Shown here piece by piece: positions 37,226-47,819 of a stretch of DNA of 64,000 nt. The DNA comes from Conus ventricosus (Eukaryota; Mollusca; Gastropoda; Neogastropoda; Conidae), in NCBI GenBank assembly GCA_018398815.1, contig CM031595.1, forward strand, positions 132,167,725 to 132,231,724, in the 5' to 3' direction. The notes beneath the pieces are model-generated. The model worked only from the letters and a program-made list of their open reading frames with translations, searched no databases and was not told the DNA's origin. Within the stretch, counting starts at the first letter, position 1; every line of letters starts with the position of its first letter. The position numbers were made by a program, and so were the translations under genes.

Positions 37226-37279
<54 letters not shown>
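37226..37279. repeat. (TA)n microsatellite
   Basis: Uninterrupted TA run. Confidence 0.95.
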
Positions 37280-37280
<1 letters not shown>

Positions 37281-37637
37281 AATCAAACAAATGCAATAAG
37301 TATCTTACGTTCAAATACATTTCATTACCCAAGTTTCACAGCCAATTCCATTATGTTTCCACCAGCTAACTTGTATGCCTTTGTTTACATGTCCTACGTT
37401 CAACAGGAATTCTTCTTTCAGTGGTAATGTTTCACCGATTCTGAGTCTCTTCAAACATTCTCTACATGAACGTTGAGATTTACAATCCTATCAGTGCAGG
37501 GCTCTCAGTAAGGTCACAAAACAATGTCTCATTCAACAAGTTCAAACATGAAGCAGCCTGTTCACTAAGCAAAATGTCCACAACACAGAATGGCAGGGCT
37601 TGGTAAGGAACCAGCTGTGGTCACAACAGACACTTAC

Positions 37638-37772
37638 TACTCCTGTCCCCTGACAGTAGCCGATGTCAGGATACAGCCAAGCCAAGCCACGCAGAATGCG
37701 TCTCAGCCTTGGGATACCAGTGCTGGTGATGTTGCAGAAGCATGCATTACTTGGCATTGTCCGCAGCAGGTC
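37638..37772 (-). CDS. SGSM3: SGSM3 exon 6 (TBC catalytic fingers)
   Basis: 135 bases in phase 0, residues 217-261. Starts [12 protein letters not shown]; with IEK of exon 5 this gives IxxDxxR, whose arginine (R220) is the TBC arginine finger. [20 protein letters not shown] carries the glutamine finger (Q257 in YCQ). Both catalytic residues are present, so Rab GAP activity is expected from family knowledge. Confidence 0.97.
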
Positions 37773-38534
37773 CTGAGAATCCAAGACAAGATCATGATGA
37801 ATTTTATATAAAGTTGGGTTGTTTTTTTATGCATATGCTTGCAGCTTAGTTTCACTTTGAAAATTTCATCTTATGTGTCACTATTCATATACTACAATGA
37901 ATTATTCAACATCAACTAATATCATAGAACAATCTTCTCTTACCAGAGAATAAAGCAATGGAGAGCTACGCAGTTTATGTTTCCATAGGACAAGGAACTC
38001 AGCAAGTAGTTTTCAATGCAAAATGAAGAAGCACATTTAGAAAGAAGGATAAAGAGAATATTAACACCACCATAACTCCAGTATTAATGTCAAAATCACC
38101 ATTACTCCAGTGCAAGATCATCAAGATCAGCTATTCAAGATACACAACTTTTTCAGGGATAAAAATCCATCATTGGTCGAAGGCTACAAACTCACAGAGT
38201 TTGAAGGTATGCAATTTAAGACAAAATATGACCAAAAACCCCAGTGAGTCCGATTAGAAACTGTATGGATTCAAAGAAACTGATAGAAATCCTCAGATAT
38301 AGTGATTCTGTTCAGAATTTTTCCATAATTTAACAGGTGAAGAAAATCTGAATGTGACAAACGGTGACAGTAATGGAAATATTGATAATATCTGATATCA
38401 AACATAGCACATGTGCTGGCTGACCTGGCAAAGCTCTACACCTCCTCATATGACTGACTTCACAGCTGTGTAGCACTCAAGCTCAGCGACTACAATCAAA
38501 CCAGCATGACTTCATCTTAATGTTTCTCTCTTAC
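37773..38534 (-). other. SGSM3 intron 5
   Basis: Nothing recognised. It interrupts the gene exactly inside the arginine-finger motif. Confidence 0.85.
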
Positions 38535-38729
38535 CTTTTCAATTTGTTTTGATGTCATAAGGTGATCATTGGAGCTGGCTTTTACAACATCTTTATACGT
38601 CAGATCTGACTTGATCTTTTTTTCATAGGCTCCTGAGATTCTCATCCAAATCTGGGGACGAAGAGAGTGTGGAATGCCTTCCCTTGTCATTCCTTTCAGT
38701 TTTTCAGACCTGGGCAACCGTGGCTCCAC
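38535..38729 (-). CDS. SGSM3: SGSM3 exon 5 (start of TBC domain)
   Basis: 195 bases in phase 0, residues 152-216. Contains LPRSEKLKGMTREGIPHSLR then PQIWMRISGA, the first helix region of the TBC (Rab GAP) domain, and finishes at IEK, the first half of the arginine-finger motif completed in exon 6. Confidence 0.96.
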
Positions 38730-39040
38730 CTGAACCATAGAGGAACACAACTGTTAAGTAAAGGAACATTTACAGCAACATGTGTTGAACACTCAACAGA
38801 ACAGTACTCAAACTAAATGCCTGTAAGCCATCTGAGTGAGATCCAAGCAAGCATAGATCCAGAGAGTTTACAGTTAAACCATCTTTCAATCTGTATGATT
38901 TCCTTTCTGACCCTAGGTTTCAATATATCATACACATCAGATTTTTTTTCCAGTTTTGTGAGACACACATCATCTGTGCAACTGTGGAAAGTTTTGCATA
39001 ATTCACAACATTCATCACACTGTTTCTACAGATTTTTCAC
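38730..39040 (-). other. SGSM3 intron 4
   Basis: Nothing recognised. Confidence 0.85.
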
Positions 39041-39171
39041 CTTATCCCATGTAAGATCGCCAACTTCGTTGTTGTGTGTGAACTCCAGGTAGGCTGTCCA
39101 CTTCAGTCGGTGTTGTGGTTCTTCCACAAAAGGGGTACTTAGCAGTTTACTGGAATTTTCTTCTGGCCCAT
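39041..39171 (-). CDS. SGSM3: SGSM3 exon 4
   Basis: 131 bases, phase 1 in and phase 0 out. It encodes a linker ending [20 protein letters not shown] then WDK, nearly identical to the vertebrate [16 protein letters not shown] block just before the TBC domain. Confidence 0.95.
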
Positions 39172-39371
39172 CTGATGACAAATAATACCATCCATTAATT
39201 AATAGACATTTCAGTTATAAACAAAGAGGGATTTTAAAAACATGAAGCTGTCCTTGTTTTTAGTACTTTCATTACAATATTAATTTCAGTTTGTTTTTCT
39301 GAATTTAATCACAGCATCCCTACCATAAAATAGTAAATACTGTGTTGGTTAAAGAAAAAAAAACCTCACAA

Positions 39372-39510
39372 ACACAAAAGCAACCATTTCTATTTTAAGG
39401 AAATTATGACATTTCAGTCAACAATAAATTTCATGAAAATAAATACACAAAAGCAGCCGTTTGTATTCTAAGGAAATTATGACATTTCAGTCAATAATAA
39501 ATTTTGCAAG
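39372..39510. repeat. ~70-bp tandem duplication
   Basis: ACACAAAAGCA.CC.TTT.TAT, then AAGGAAATTATGACATTTCA and GTCAA.AATAAATTT occur twice in a row. Confidence 0.85.
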
Positions 39511-40503
39511 AAAGTAAAAACAATGACAAAAGAATGCCCAAACAGCCCAAAGAAAAGCATAACTAAAAGTTAAACTAAAAAAATTCTCATCACAGAGGCG
39601 GATACAGTAAGAAAGAATTACCTTCACAATAGTTTTGACTGTTTTATGTTGGCTTCATTATCTAAACAACAACATAATTTGGTGATTCAAATTTACATAC
39701 AAGTAGTTCTACAAAACTGGTCCTAAAAAGGAGGGAAAGTGTCTGAAATAGAGTCTATGAATCTCTCCAAACCCACTTCCCTTTCAGGGCTATTTGAAGC
39801 ATTGTAAATTCTTTGATGTGAAAAAAGAATACCCTTTGAAGTCTTAAAAAATTATGCACTAGCAAAGGGGAGCGCTCTGTGTTGCATGTGTTTCTCTGCT
39901 AATATCATGTTTGTTATAAATAGTCATTGTACATGCTGAAGAGAAGCATTATGACTGGTTCAACTAACTCTTGAGTAATCTGACTGTAATTTCTTGCAGT
40001 AATACTGGATGCTGTAACATCATTAATAACACATTTTGAAACACTGAAAAAAATTTGCAGATCTGGTGTCAGATTTCTTCAACAATTACAGAGAGTCATC
40101 CTTACACAAATTTTTTTTTTTTTTTTTTACTGTTAAACCATCCAGCTGATTTTGATCGACATTTATAAGTTGGTCTTTCAATGTTACATGGGGCATCATA
40201 TATGTGTATGAAAAATGAACAGAGAAATGCCAACATTTTAAGATTAACCATATCCAGCACTTTTCATCTGATAAAAAAAAAAGGATCGTACACAAGACCA
40301 CCTCCTCATTCTCTCTGTACATCCACACCAGCACCACAGGCATCAAAAGCCATGGTTATAAGGTACAAGTGATATACCCCAATAAGTAGTACTTTCATGG
40401 CATACCACTGAATATCATCTGTAAACATTAACATAAAAACAGAAAAATCAATCAATTAATAAAGTTAAATATTCCCACACACATCACAAAACCCCAGGTA
40501 TTT

Positions 40504-40506
<3 letters not shown>

Positions 40507-40556
<50 letters not shown>

Positions 40557-40634
40557 TGCATATGCACATACACACACACACATGCAAGTGCATAGGCTAG
40601 CATGTGCATACACCCACCCACACAATATATCAAC

Positions 40635-40695
<61 letters not shown>

Positions 40696-40698
40696 ACT
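40507..40698. repeat. Two (CA)n microsatellites
   Basis: CA arrays at 40507-40554 and 40637-40698 with CA-rich sequence between. Confidence 0.95.
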
Positions 40699-40929
40699 GA
40701 CACATGCATATATCTATATGGACACTCCACTGGACACTCCATTTAACACACTTGCATCAATACATTGATGCACACTCTCCAGTATATATATATATATATA
40801 TGTTTGCCGTAAATGAAACAGGGGATCCTCACAGATTAAAAAACTATTATCTCAGTTGACATATATTTACTCATTCATGCCTGCCACTGGAAAGACAAAG
40901 TATGAATCTACCCCATTTGATATGAGTCT

Positions 40930-42290
40930 TCGCAGTGTAGATCTTGAGACGCACACTCATCAAGCAAGGTCCACTTTCCTCTTTTTTTCATCCTGACTTA
41001 GGTGGTGCAGTATCCTAAGTCTTACAAGTTTCTCAACATTGTAAACCCTTAACTTCTGGCATACCAGACCACACGAGCATAGAGCAGAAATAACCTGAGG
41101 AAAGGTGGTCCTGATCAAGACAAAATTAGGTTTTGACAACTCCAGACAGGACTGCGTTTTGCTGTATGCAAGTCAACCAGTTCTCTGTTGCCTACACAGG
41201 GAAATCCTTGTGAAAGCTGGGGAAAACGGGGTCCTTGAAAGAGTAACACTGAAAGCAATCTGTCAACTGTCAGTGACTAATTTTTTTTTTTTTTAATGGT
41301 GCAGAATTATCTCTCTTAGAAGTTAGAACCTTCTTTCCTTGCGAAATTGGATATAAGACTGGCGCAGACAACCAAATTCTAGTGTGTTCAAGTCATAACA
41401 GAAAACACACGCTGAAATGCAGATTCATTGACTTTTTTCCCCCTGCTGTTTTTGTTTGCAGTTTTTCAGCATTAAATTTGCATGAATGGATCGGAAGAGG
41501 CAGCCTTGCAAACACGCATGAGTTGCATTCACACGTAACGTTTGTAGCGGTCTAGATGCCATTTTTCTCTATTGAGTCTGCACAGTGCTGTTCTTGAGAC
41601 ATCTCATAAGCAAGTACCACTTCCCCTTGTGTTTCGAGCTCACTATACTAAACTACAGAGCGTAGAGCAGCAAACACAAAAGGGGAGATGGTTATGATGA
41701 TGATATCATGATTTGACCAATTCAAAAAAGGATTATCTTTTGCTATGTGCTAGTCAACCTGAGAGAAGATTTATTGGCACAAGAACATATCAGGTGGCTA
41801 ACTTATGCTGGCAAGGCATGCAAGAGACATGGAGAGTAAAGAAACGGGTGCAAGAACAAATTCAATTAACAATGTGACTACTTCTTCAAGCTCCTCTCAT
41901 TGTTGAAGGGACAATGTCTTAACTGTTTTATGCACCAATCAGAGAATGGTACCACTTTACCACACTAGTAATAGAACATAACAATTGTTGTCCTTTTTTT
42001 TCTTGCATGAGAGAGAACTCCAAAACAACCTAGTAAACTCACACCAATTCCTAGCCCAACTCACTGCTACGGTATGCTTATGAAACTTTGAAAGGCTGAC
42101 ACTTGCCCAACAAATGAGAATTCTCATCATCTAGCATTATGAAGCGTATCTCCTTCCTCTGTTGTCTACCTGTGGAAAAAGCTGGGAAAAACTGGGCCCT
42201 TGAAACAGTAATTAAAAACAATTTGCAAACTATAGGCAATTCCACTCAAAGCCTGAAAAGTGACATCTCTAAAAAAAAAAAAATTTAAGT
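40930..42290 (+). repeat. Large diverged direct repeat, two copies
   Basis: Copy 1 (~40935-41300) and copy 2 (~41590-42290) share TCTTGAGAC, GCAAG..CCACTT.CC, GCATAGAGCAG, TTTTGCT.TATGC.AGTCAACC, and GGAAA..CTGGG.CCTTGAAA.AGTAA in the same order. Copy 2 has ~400 extra bases (about 41762-42157). No coding content recognised; an old segmental duplication or unrecognised TE. Confidence 0.6.
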
Positions 42291-42483
42291 ATTCTTTCTG
42301 TTTCCAGCACTTGAATAGATACATGTGTGCTCCTGTGCCATCACACACTACTGTTATTTCTTTAAGACTGAATGCCAAAATATAATTATCTACTAATCCA
42401 CATGGCTTTTGGTAATGTTGACCAGTTAAAAGAGATGTTCTTCCCCATTATCAAAATGAAATTTTGCAACAGAACTAACTCAC

Positions 42484-42550
42484 CTTCTTCTTCCACTTTG
42501 AATCCAAATTCATCGTATCTGTAATCAAGCTGTCCATTGGGATCTTCAGG
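42484..42550 (-). CDS. SGSM3: SGSM3 exon 3
   Basis: 67 bases, phase 0 in and phase 1 out, encoding PEDPNGQLDYRYDEFGFKVE. The YDEFGF core matches the vertebrate YYDEFGFRV segment upstream of the TBC domain. The donor is GAAG|GTGAG. Confidence 0.93.
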
Positions 42551-44200
42551 CTGTACAAGAAAAACAAAACACTAAGAGTGAAAAAGTTAAATTGGTTTCC
42601 ATGAAATGATTAACATAGCAACTTTTTTTGATTGCCTAGTGTACAAAGAAAGAACAGGGAATTCACAAAGTGACATGAACATTATTTCAAAAGTGCACGC
42701 ATATCAAGGATGCACCAAAAAATAAAACAAAGGAGAATTCACATCCTAAAAAATGACTGGGTCTTCATACTCACACAAGTCAAATCTGCACCTCAATAAC
42801 ACTTTTGGCTCTTTCAACAGAAGCTCTAATTACATTTTCATATTTCACTTTTTATAGAAAAAAGACATTTTCCTTTATAACTCATATAACAGCAAGCAGC
42901 TAATCAGCACCTGGCTTCCAACAACTTCAAACCAGAAATGACATCCCTTATTAACTACGTGGAACAAACACTTCCTGAATATGCCAATAAGAGAACAGAT
43001 CTTATCATTTCAGATGCATTCTTTACTGTATGTTCCAAGCAAAAATGAGGTCAAAACATCAGCTGTTTATACTTCTATTAGTTCTATGATAAAATGCACT
43101 TACAGTTCTTAGTACAATACTGGTCTTAGTTTAGTTATTAACAAGCAGATACATGTGCCTTTCTTAAATGATCATATTTGTACAGAAAGTCAATGTAGAT
43201 TATCAAATACTTTCATTCATTTGGTTCCTTGGTTTTATATAATGGTAAGAAGAAACAAATTCCAATGATTTTAAAAGTAACATTGACTTAGCACACACAC
43301 ACAAAAAGTACAGCTGAAAAATGGCACAAATAGAACTGGCTATACAGAATTCAATGTACCAATTTGTGGACCGCTCAAAACATCCCAGCTAAATACACTT
43401 CTGAGCTTTCAAGTGATATGAACTCAACGGTCCCAGATCTTAATTCATTCTTAATGTTTCAGATATGTTTCTTCAAACTAATCAATTACATTCCTTGTTT
43501 TCCCTTCAAGGATACGTTTTAAAAAAAATTGTTAGAACAAAAACATGGAAGACTTTGCTGAACAAAACTGTTATTGTGCTGTCAGTCCAGCAAGTGGCTG
43601 TAATTCTTAATTCAATTTTAAAACAGAATTATCAATTTTTTTACAAATATTTGTTGATTGTATTCTGAACTACTTTCAGGCTTTTGGTTTGGCATCAGTC
43701 AGCTCATCTGTCACTGACATAAAGTTAATAACCCATAGGACTTTGCAAAGGCATACAACTTACAAGCCACTTGATTTTCAATTATAGATTTGAACGAATG
43801 TTGGTCACAAAGGAAATCTCGGCTTTTTTTCATTTCTCTGTCTCCAGCAAGACTTCACTGCATTGAGCAGATAAACACTGTAAATATAAAACATAAATTT
43901 TCATCTTTAAAAAAAGAAAAAAAAAAAGAAAAACAAAGAACCAAGAGATTTTATGCCAACATTTTGTAATTTAGTGGTTGTGGAGTTGATAGAATACCAC
44001 TCTGGTTATGTTTTGTCCTCATTTTGTTGACTGATTAATTCTTCAAACGACCAACTGGCTTTTTCACATTGTGTGAGCCAATTGAAAAATAGCTGAACCA
44101 AACTAGCCTGCCATTTTCTTACAATTACAGTCTCACAAGCAGCTTCAGACAAAGCATCAATAACCAACACTCAACACACAGAATCATGAAGTGAACTTAC
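42551..44200 (-). other. SGSM3 intron 2
   Basis: AT-rich; nothing recognised on either strand. Confidence 0.85.
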
Positions 44201-44385
44201 AGGATGATTGATTCTGGAGATAATATCCTGTGGCCACATGGAAGGTGTGAGGGCAGAGAAGGGGCCCCCTGGGGTGGGGGTGAAGTTCGTGGCACTGGCC
44301 ACAGTTGGCACAGAGCTAACACTCACCCCTTCCCCACTGCCTGACACAATGATATCATCGTCCTCATCTTCAGACAGGGTATCGA
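44201..44385 (-). CDS. SGSM3: SGSM3 exon 2
   Basis: Acceptor TTTTCCAG, donor CCT|GTAAGT, 185 bases ending in phase 0. It encodes an acidic stretch ([10 protein letters not shown]), a Ser/Gly/Val-rich spacer, then [15 protein letters not shown], which closely matches the N-terminal block of vertebrate SGSM3 ([15 protein letters not shown]). The acidic segment before it is absent from the human sequence as recalled and may be a lineage-specific extension. Confidence 0.93.
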
Positions 44386-44597
44386 CTGGAAAAGAAAAAG
44401 AAAAAAAAAATGAAAGCATGTACTCCATGACACATACACATGATTTATTCAAAACCAAGACAGCTTTCTAACAACATGTCTTTGCAATGCATGCCAATTC
44501 TGAAAATATATGCTGTAGTGAAAATGCATTTATTTACAAAGAATTCTGCAATAATTGTGACCCCCTACAATTTTCAGATCCATCTCACAGCAAAGTG

Positions 44598-44600
<3 letters not shown>

Positions 44601-44644
<44 letters not shown>
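44601..44644. repeat. (TA)n microsatellite, left flank of Penelope-like element
   Basis: Uninterrupted TA run directly abutting the element. Confidence 0.95.
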
Positions 44645-44647
<3 letters not shown>

Positions 44648-44737
44648 ACAATGGTGGTAAATACCAGCAGAGATTTTTTTTTAAAAAATGCTCAACCGGA
44701 CTGGAAGCAACATTTGTTAAAAGATAAGATTTAAAAC

Positions 44738-44782
44738 TATCTACAGCGCTGTTTCATGCGGATGCAATCGTCAGGATGTGGT
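44738..44782 (-). ncRNA. Hammerhead-ribozyme-like motif in PLE 3' region
   Basis: On minus: CTGACGA at 44774-44768 (fits core CUGANGA), short stem II TGC/GCA, GAAA at 44755-44752, stem III CAGC/GCTG, then GTA with predicted cleavage between 44742 and 44741, and stem I CTA...: ATC/GAT flanking. This is the arrangement of the minimal hammerheads known from PLE pseudo-LTRs. Very short stem III is typical there. Activity is untested. Confidence 0.75.
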
Positions 44783-44827
44783 GGGTCTGTGCTGCCGGTG
44801 TTTTATAACTGCTTGTGTTGTCTGTCA

Positions 44828-45805
44828 TCACGTGCTGTCTGTGTTTTTCGTGTGTTTCTGGTTCTTGTTCACTGATAGGAATTTCCACTTGTGCCTACAG
44901 TTGTTAACCATTTCTATCCTAGTATTTAAAGTTGCCAGTTGTGGTTTGCATAGTATTATGTACTTTTCTGTTGAGCATAGGTTACATCTTTTTGAAATGT
45001 TGTTGTATGGTGCTGCTCTTTCTATGATTTTCCAGGATATATTGTAGTCTATTTTTTTCTCTTTGAGCTTCCAGATGTATTTACTCAATTCTGTTTGGTT
45101 TTTGTATCTTTCTTTGTTAAATGACTGTTTGTGGTTTGCATATCTAGTTTTAAATTGGTTTTCAGTAATACCTATATATGTTTCTTCTGCGTTCTCTGAT
45201 GTTACAGTGGCTTGGTACACAATGTTGTTGTAGAGGCATTTGTTGCTCAGAGGGCACTGTTCTTTCTTGATACAGTTGCAGGATTTCCTTTCATCACCCT
45301 CGTTTTTCTCTGTACTGCTTTTCATTTTGTTGGTTGAATCAATGATGTTTTTAAGGTTGGGCATACATGAGTATGATAATTTGATGCTGTTTTTGTTGAA
45401 TATCTTGGATAATTTGTGCTCTTTTGGGAATGATGATGTTAGAATTCTAAAGAATTCTTTCCCTATATTTGTTTTTACTCTTCCGTCATATGGGGGGTTG
45501 TACCATATGATCTTTCTTTTCCTGTTCTTCTTGTGTCTGCTCATGTCATTATCTGGGTCATATTGTAGTTTGTAGTTGTAGCCACTTTTGTGTAACGCTT
45601 CTTGATATTCAGCTGCAGCGTTATTGAATGCTGTTTCATTGCATGACAGGTTAGATAATCTCTTATTTATGCCTCTGGGTATTGTTTTCAGTATGGAAGG
45701 TGGATGGTTACTTTTGATATTTACATAGACAGGTGTATCATTTGGTTTTTTGTATGGTTTATATATGTGCTGGTTGAGGTCAAACGTTATATCTAGGTAG
45801 TTCAC
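44828..45805 (-). pseudogene. PLE RT thumb, linker and GIY-YIG endonuclease
   Basis: 325 codons. VNYLDITFDLNQHIYKPYKK is the usual PLE thumb start. CNCIKKEQCPLSNKCL is a cysteine zinc-binding motif; IVYQATV...TYIGIT...FKTRYANHKQSF form a GIY-YIG nuclease with its catalytic arginine; CNLCSTEKYIIL and NNCRHK follow. The endonuclease cuts target DNA for target-primed reverse transcription. Nuclease core looks intact. Confidence 0.92.
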
Positions 45806-45834
45806 TATCTTTTTATTTGCTTCTATAGTGATTT

Positions 45835-46632
45835 TTAGATTTTGGTTTTGGAAGATTTTACACAGTTCTTTTTCTTATTTTCAATGTTTCTAGGGTTGTC
45901 GTTCAGCGCAGCGAGGCCGTCATCCCTGTACAGTCCGACTTGTTTTCCAAGTTTCTTTTGGATGTTAGATAGTATGAATAGTCTGACAAGTTCGCAAGTT
46001 TCGGCACCATCATACGATCCCATTGTGACATCAAAAGTTGAATTCTTGTTTGCGCTCTTGGTCCAGATTTCATTTTTGCTGTGTAGTAGAGTTTTCTTTG
46101 TATGGAAAATGATTTCCATTTCTGACCCTGATATTTCAGTGTATTTGTTGGCAAATTTTATAGCTTTGGTGAGCAGATCTTCATCTATAGATGTGTAGAA
46201 GTCCACTATATCAAATGTTATAAAAACTGTATTATCTTGCTTGTTGAGTTTCTTGAACCATTGTATGGCTTCGTATGTGTTTTTCCAGAGGTTGAGTTCA
46301 GTGTTCTCTCTTACGTTTTTTATGGCTTTTTCTAAGATTTTTTTGCTGATTTTTCCTAATTCAGATTTGGATGGGTTTATCAATCTGCATGTTGGGTTAT
46401 TCAGGAAGTTGGGTTTGTGGTCTTTAAGTGTTATGAAAGCTTCTCTTGCTGCTGTTGTCTCCACTCTATCGCTTAAGTCCATTTGGTGCACAAGCTCCTT
46501 TTCTTTTTTTCTAATGTACTCGTATGTAGTTTTATCAGTTTTTTTGTAATTTTTTTGGATGTTTTTGTCGAGAAGCTGTGAGTACTCTTTAGTTTCCATT
46601 TTGTAGAAGTTGCTGGTTTTGTCTGCTTTCAC
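45835..46632 (-). pseudogene. PLE reverse transcriptase domain
   Basis: 265 codons. FITLKDHKPNFLNNPTCRLI then NPSKSELGKISKKIL (fingers), ITFDIVDFYTSI (motif A with catalytic D), MGSYDGAETCELVRLFIL (motif B) and YRDDG (motif C) are the signature of PLE/telomerase-related RTs. The frame terminates after KTKI and continues one frame over, at an AAGAAAAAGAA run. Confidence 0.93.
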
Positions 46633-46967
46633 AAATATTTTTTTTTGTCATTTTGGATTTGTTTGATTTCGTTTTTTAACGATGTTTGGAATTCATTGTT
46701 TGATTTTTTGAATTCTATATTGGCTATCATCCTTTTCATTTTATCCTCAAATGTCTTCATTTCTTCAATGGCTGGTGGAGCTCGCCATGTTTTGAAGTCA
46801 TATGTGTTTTTATCTTCTCTCTTGGCATTAGGGTTCAAGAAGAAAAATGCTTTCCATCTCATGTTTTTGATAAACCTTTCTGTCTGTTCTATCATTCTTT
46901 TCATATAACATTGAGGTTTGGCGAAAGGTATGTTTTTAGTAGGTTGTTTAAAATTGATTTTGTCCAT
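46629..46967 (-). pseudogene. PLE ORF, N-terminal part
   Basis: 112 codons (MDKINFKQPTKNIPFAKPQC...), lysine-rich, as usual upstream of PLE reverse transcriptase. The frame ends in a stop just after a run of A (KKKYL) and the next frame continues immediately, so a one-base indel at the A-run separates them. Possibly a consensus error rather than decay. Confidence 0.75.
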
Positions 46968-47140
46968 TTTAAAATCTGTTGCTTTAAAGTGCTCAACGTG
47001 AGGAGCAATTAAGACAATGGTGGTAAATACCAGCAGAGATTTTTAAAAAATGCTCAACCGGACTGGGAGCAACATTTGTTAAAAGATAAGATTTAAAACT
47101 ATCTACAGACCTTAAAAACATCATTGATTCAACCAACAAA

Positions 47141-47638
47141 ATGAAAAGCAGTACAGAGAAAAACGAGGGTGATGAAAGGAAATCCTGCAACTGTATCAAG
47201 AAAGAACAGTGCCCTCTGAGCAACAAATGCCTCTACAACAACATTGTGTACCAAGCCACTGTAACATCAGAGAACGCAGAAGAAACATATATAGGTATTA
47301 CTGAAAACCAATTTAAAACTAGATATGCAAACCACAAACAGTCATTTAACAAAGAAAGATACAAAAACCAAACAGAATTGAGTAAATACATCTGGAAGCT
47401 CAAAGAGAAAAAAATAGACTACAATATATCCTGGAAAATCATAGAAAGAGCAGCACCATACAACAACATTTCAAAAAGATGTAACCTATGCTCAACAGAA
47501 AAGTACATAATACTATGCAAACCACAACTGGCAACTTTAAATACTAGGATAGAAATGGTTAACAACTGTAGGCACAAGTGGAAATTCCTATCAGTGAACA
47601 AGAACCAGAAACACACGAAAAACACAGACAGCACGTGA
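47141..47638 (+). pseudogene. GIY-YIG endonuclease frame of the truncated PLE copy
   Basis: 165 codons, identical at protein level to the last 165 codons of the main copy; lacks RT and promoter-side sequence. Confidence 0.9.
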
Positions 47639-47684
47639 TGACAGACAACACAAGCAGTTATAAAACACCGGCAGCACAGACCCA

Positions 47685-47730
47685 CCACATCCTGACGATT
47701 GCATCCGCATGAAACAGCGCTGTAGATAGT
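47685..47730 (+). ncRNA. Hammerhead-ribozyme-like motif, inverted PLE copy
   Basis: CTGACGA 47692-47698, GAAA 47711-47714, CAGC/GCTG stem III, predicted cleavage after the A at 47724. Same as the main-copy motif. Confidence 0.75.
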
Positions 47731-47747
47731 TTTAAATCTTATCTTTT

Positions 47748-47751
<4 letters not shown>

Positions 47752-47818
<67 letters not shown>
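47752..47818. repeat. (TA)n microsatellite, right flank of PLE
   Basis: About 33 TA units directly abutting the truncated PLE copy. Confidence 0.95.

Positions 47819-47819
<1 letters not shown>

Larger units (their letters stand above)
35534..37637 (-). other. SGSM3 intron 6
   Basis: Holds dispersed-repeat copy B with an attached (CA)n-(TA)n run (37055-37112) and a second (TA)n run (37226-37279). Otherwise AT-rich with nothing recognised. Confidence 0.85.
39172..42483 (-). other. SGSM3 intron 3
   Basis: Holds a ~70-bp tandem duplication (39372-39510), two (CA)n arrays (40507-40554, 40637-40698) and a large diverged direct repeat (40.93-42.29 kb). No gene recognised. Confidence 0.8.
44645..47750 (-). 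mobile_element. Penelope-like element (PLE) with head-to-head inverted partial copy
   Basis: Main copy on minus: pseudo-LTR at 47011-47108, coding region 46967-44828, 3' pseudo-LTR at 44645-44746. The two ~100-bp pseudo-LTRs are direct repeats differing by one substitution and a poly-T length change. Joined to the 5' end is an inverted, 5'-truncated copy (47109-47750, plus strand) whose 165-codon frame is identical to the main copy. Reverse transcriptase comes first and GIY-YIG endonuclease last, the canonical EN+ PLE order rather than the permuted Naiad/Chlamys order. The pair sits between two (TA)n runs. Two frameshifts at A-runs split the ORF. Confidence 0.92.
47109..47750 (+). mobile_element. 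Inverted 5'-truncated PLE copy
   Basis: Starts ACCTTAAAAACATC, equal to position ~45356 of the main copy read on minus, and runs through the GIY-YIG end and 3' region, ending ...TCTTATCTTTTAACA next to (TA)n. Nucleotide-level near-identity to the main copy. Confidence 0.92.

Noticed and set aside
44645..47750. Naiad/Chlamys-type (permuted) Penelope-like element
   Set aside because: The GIY-YIG domain follows the RT domain rather than preceding it, so the order is canonical.
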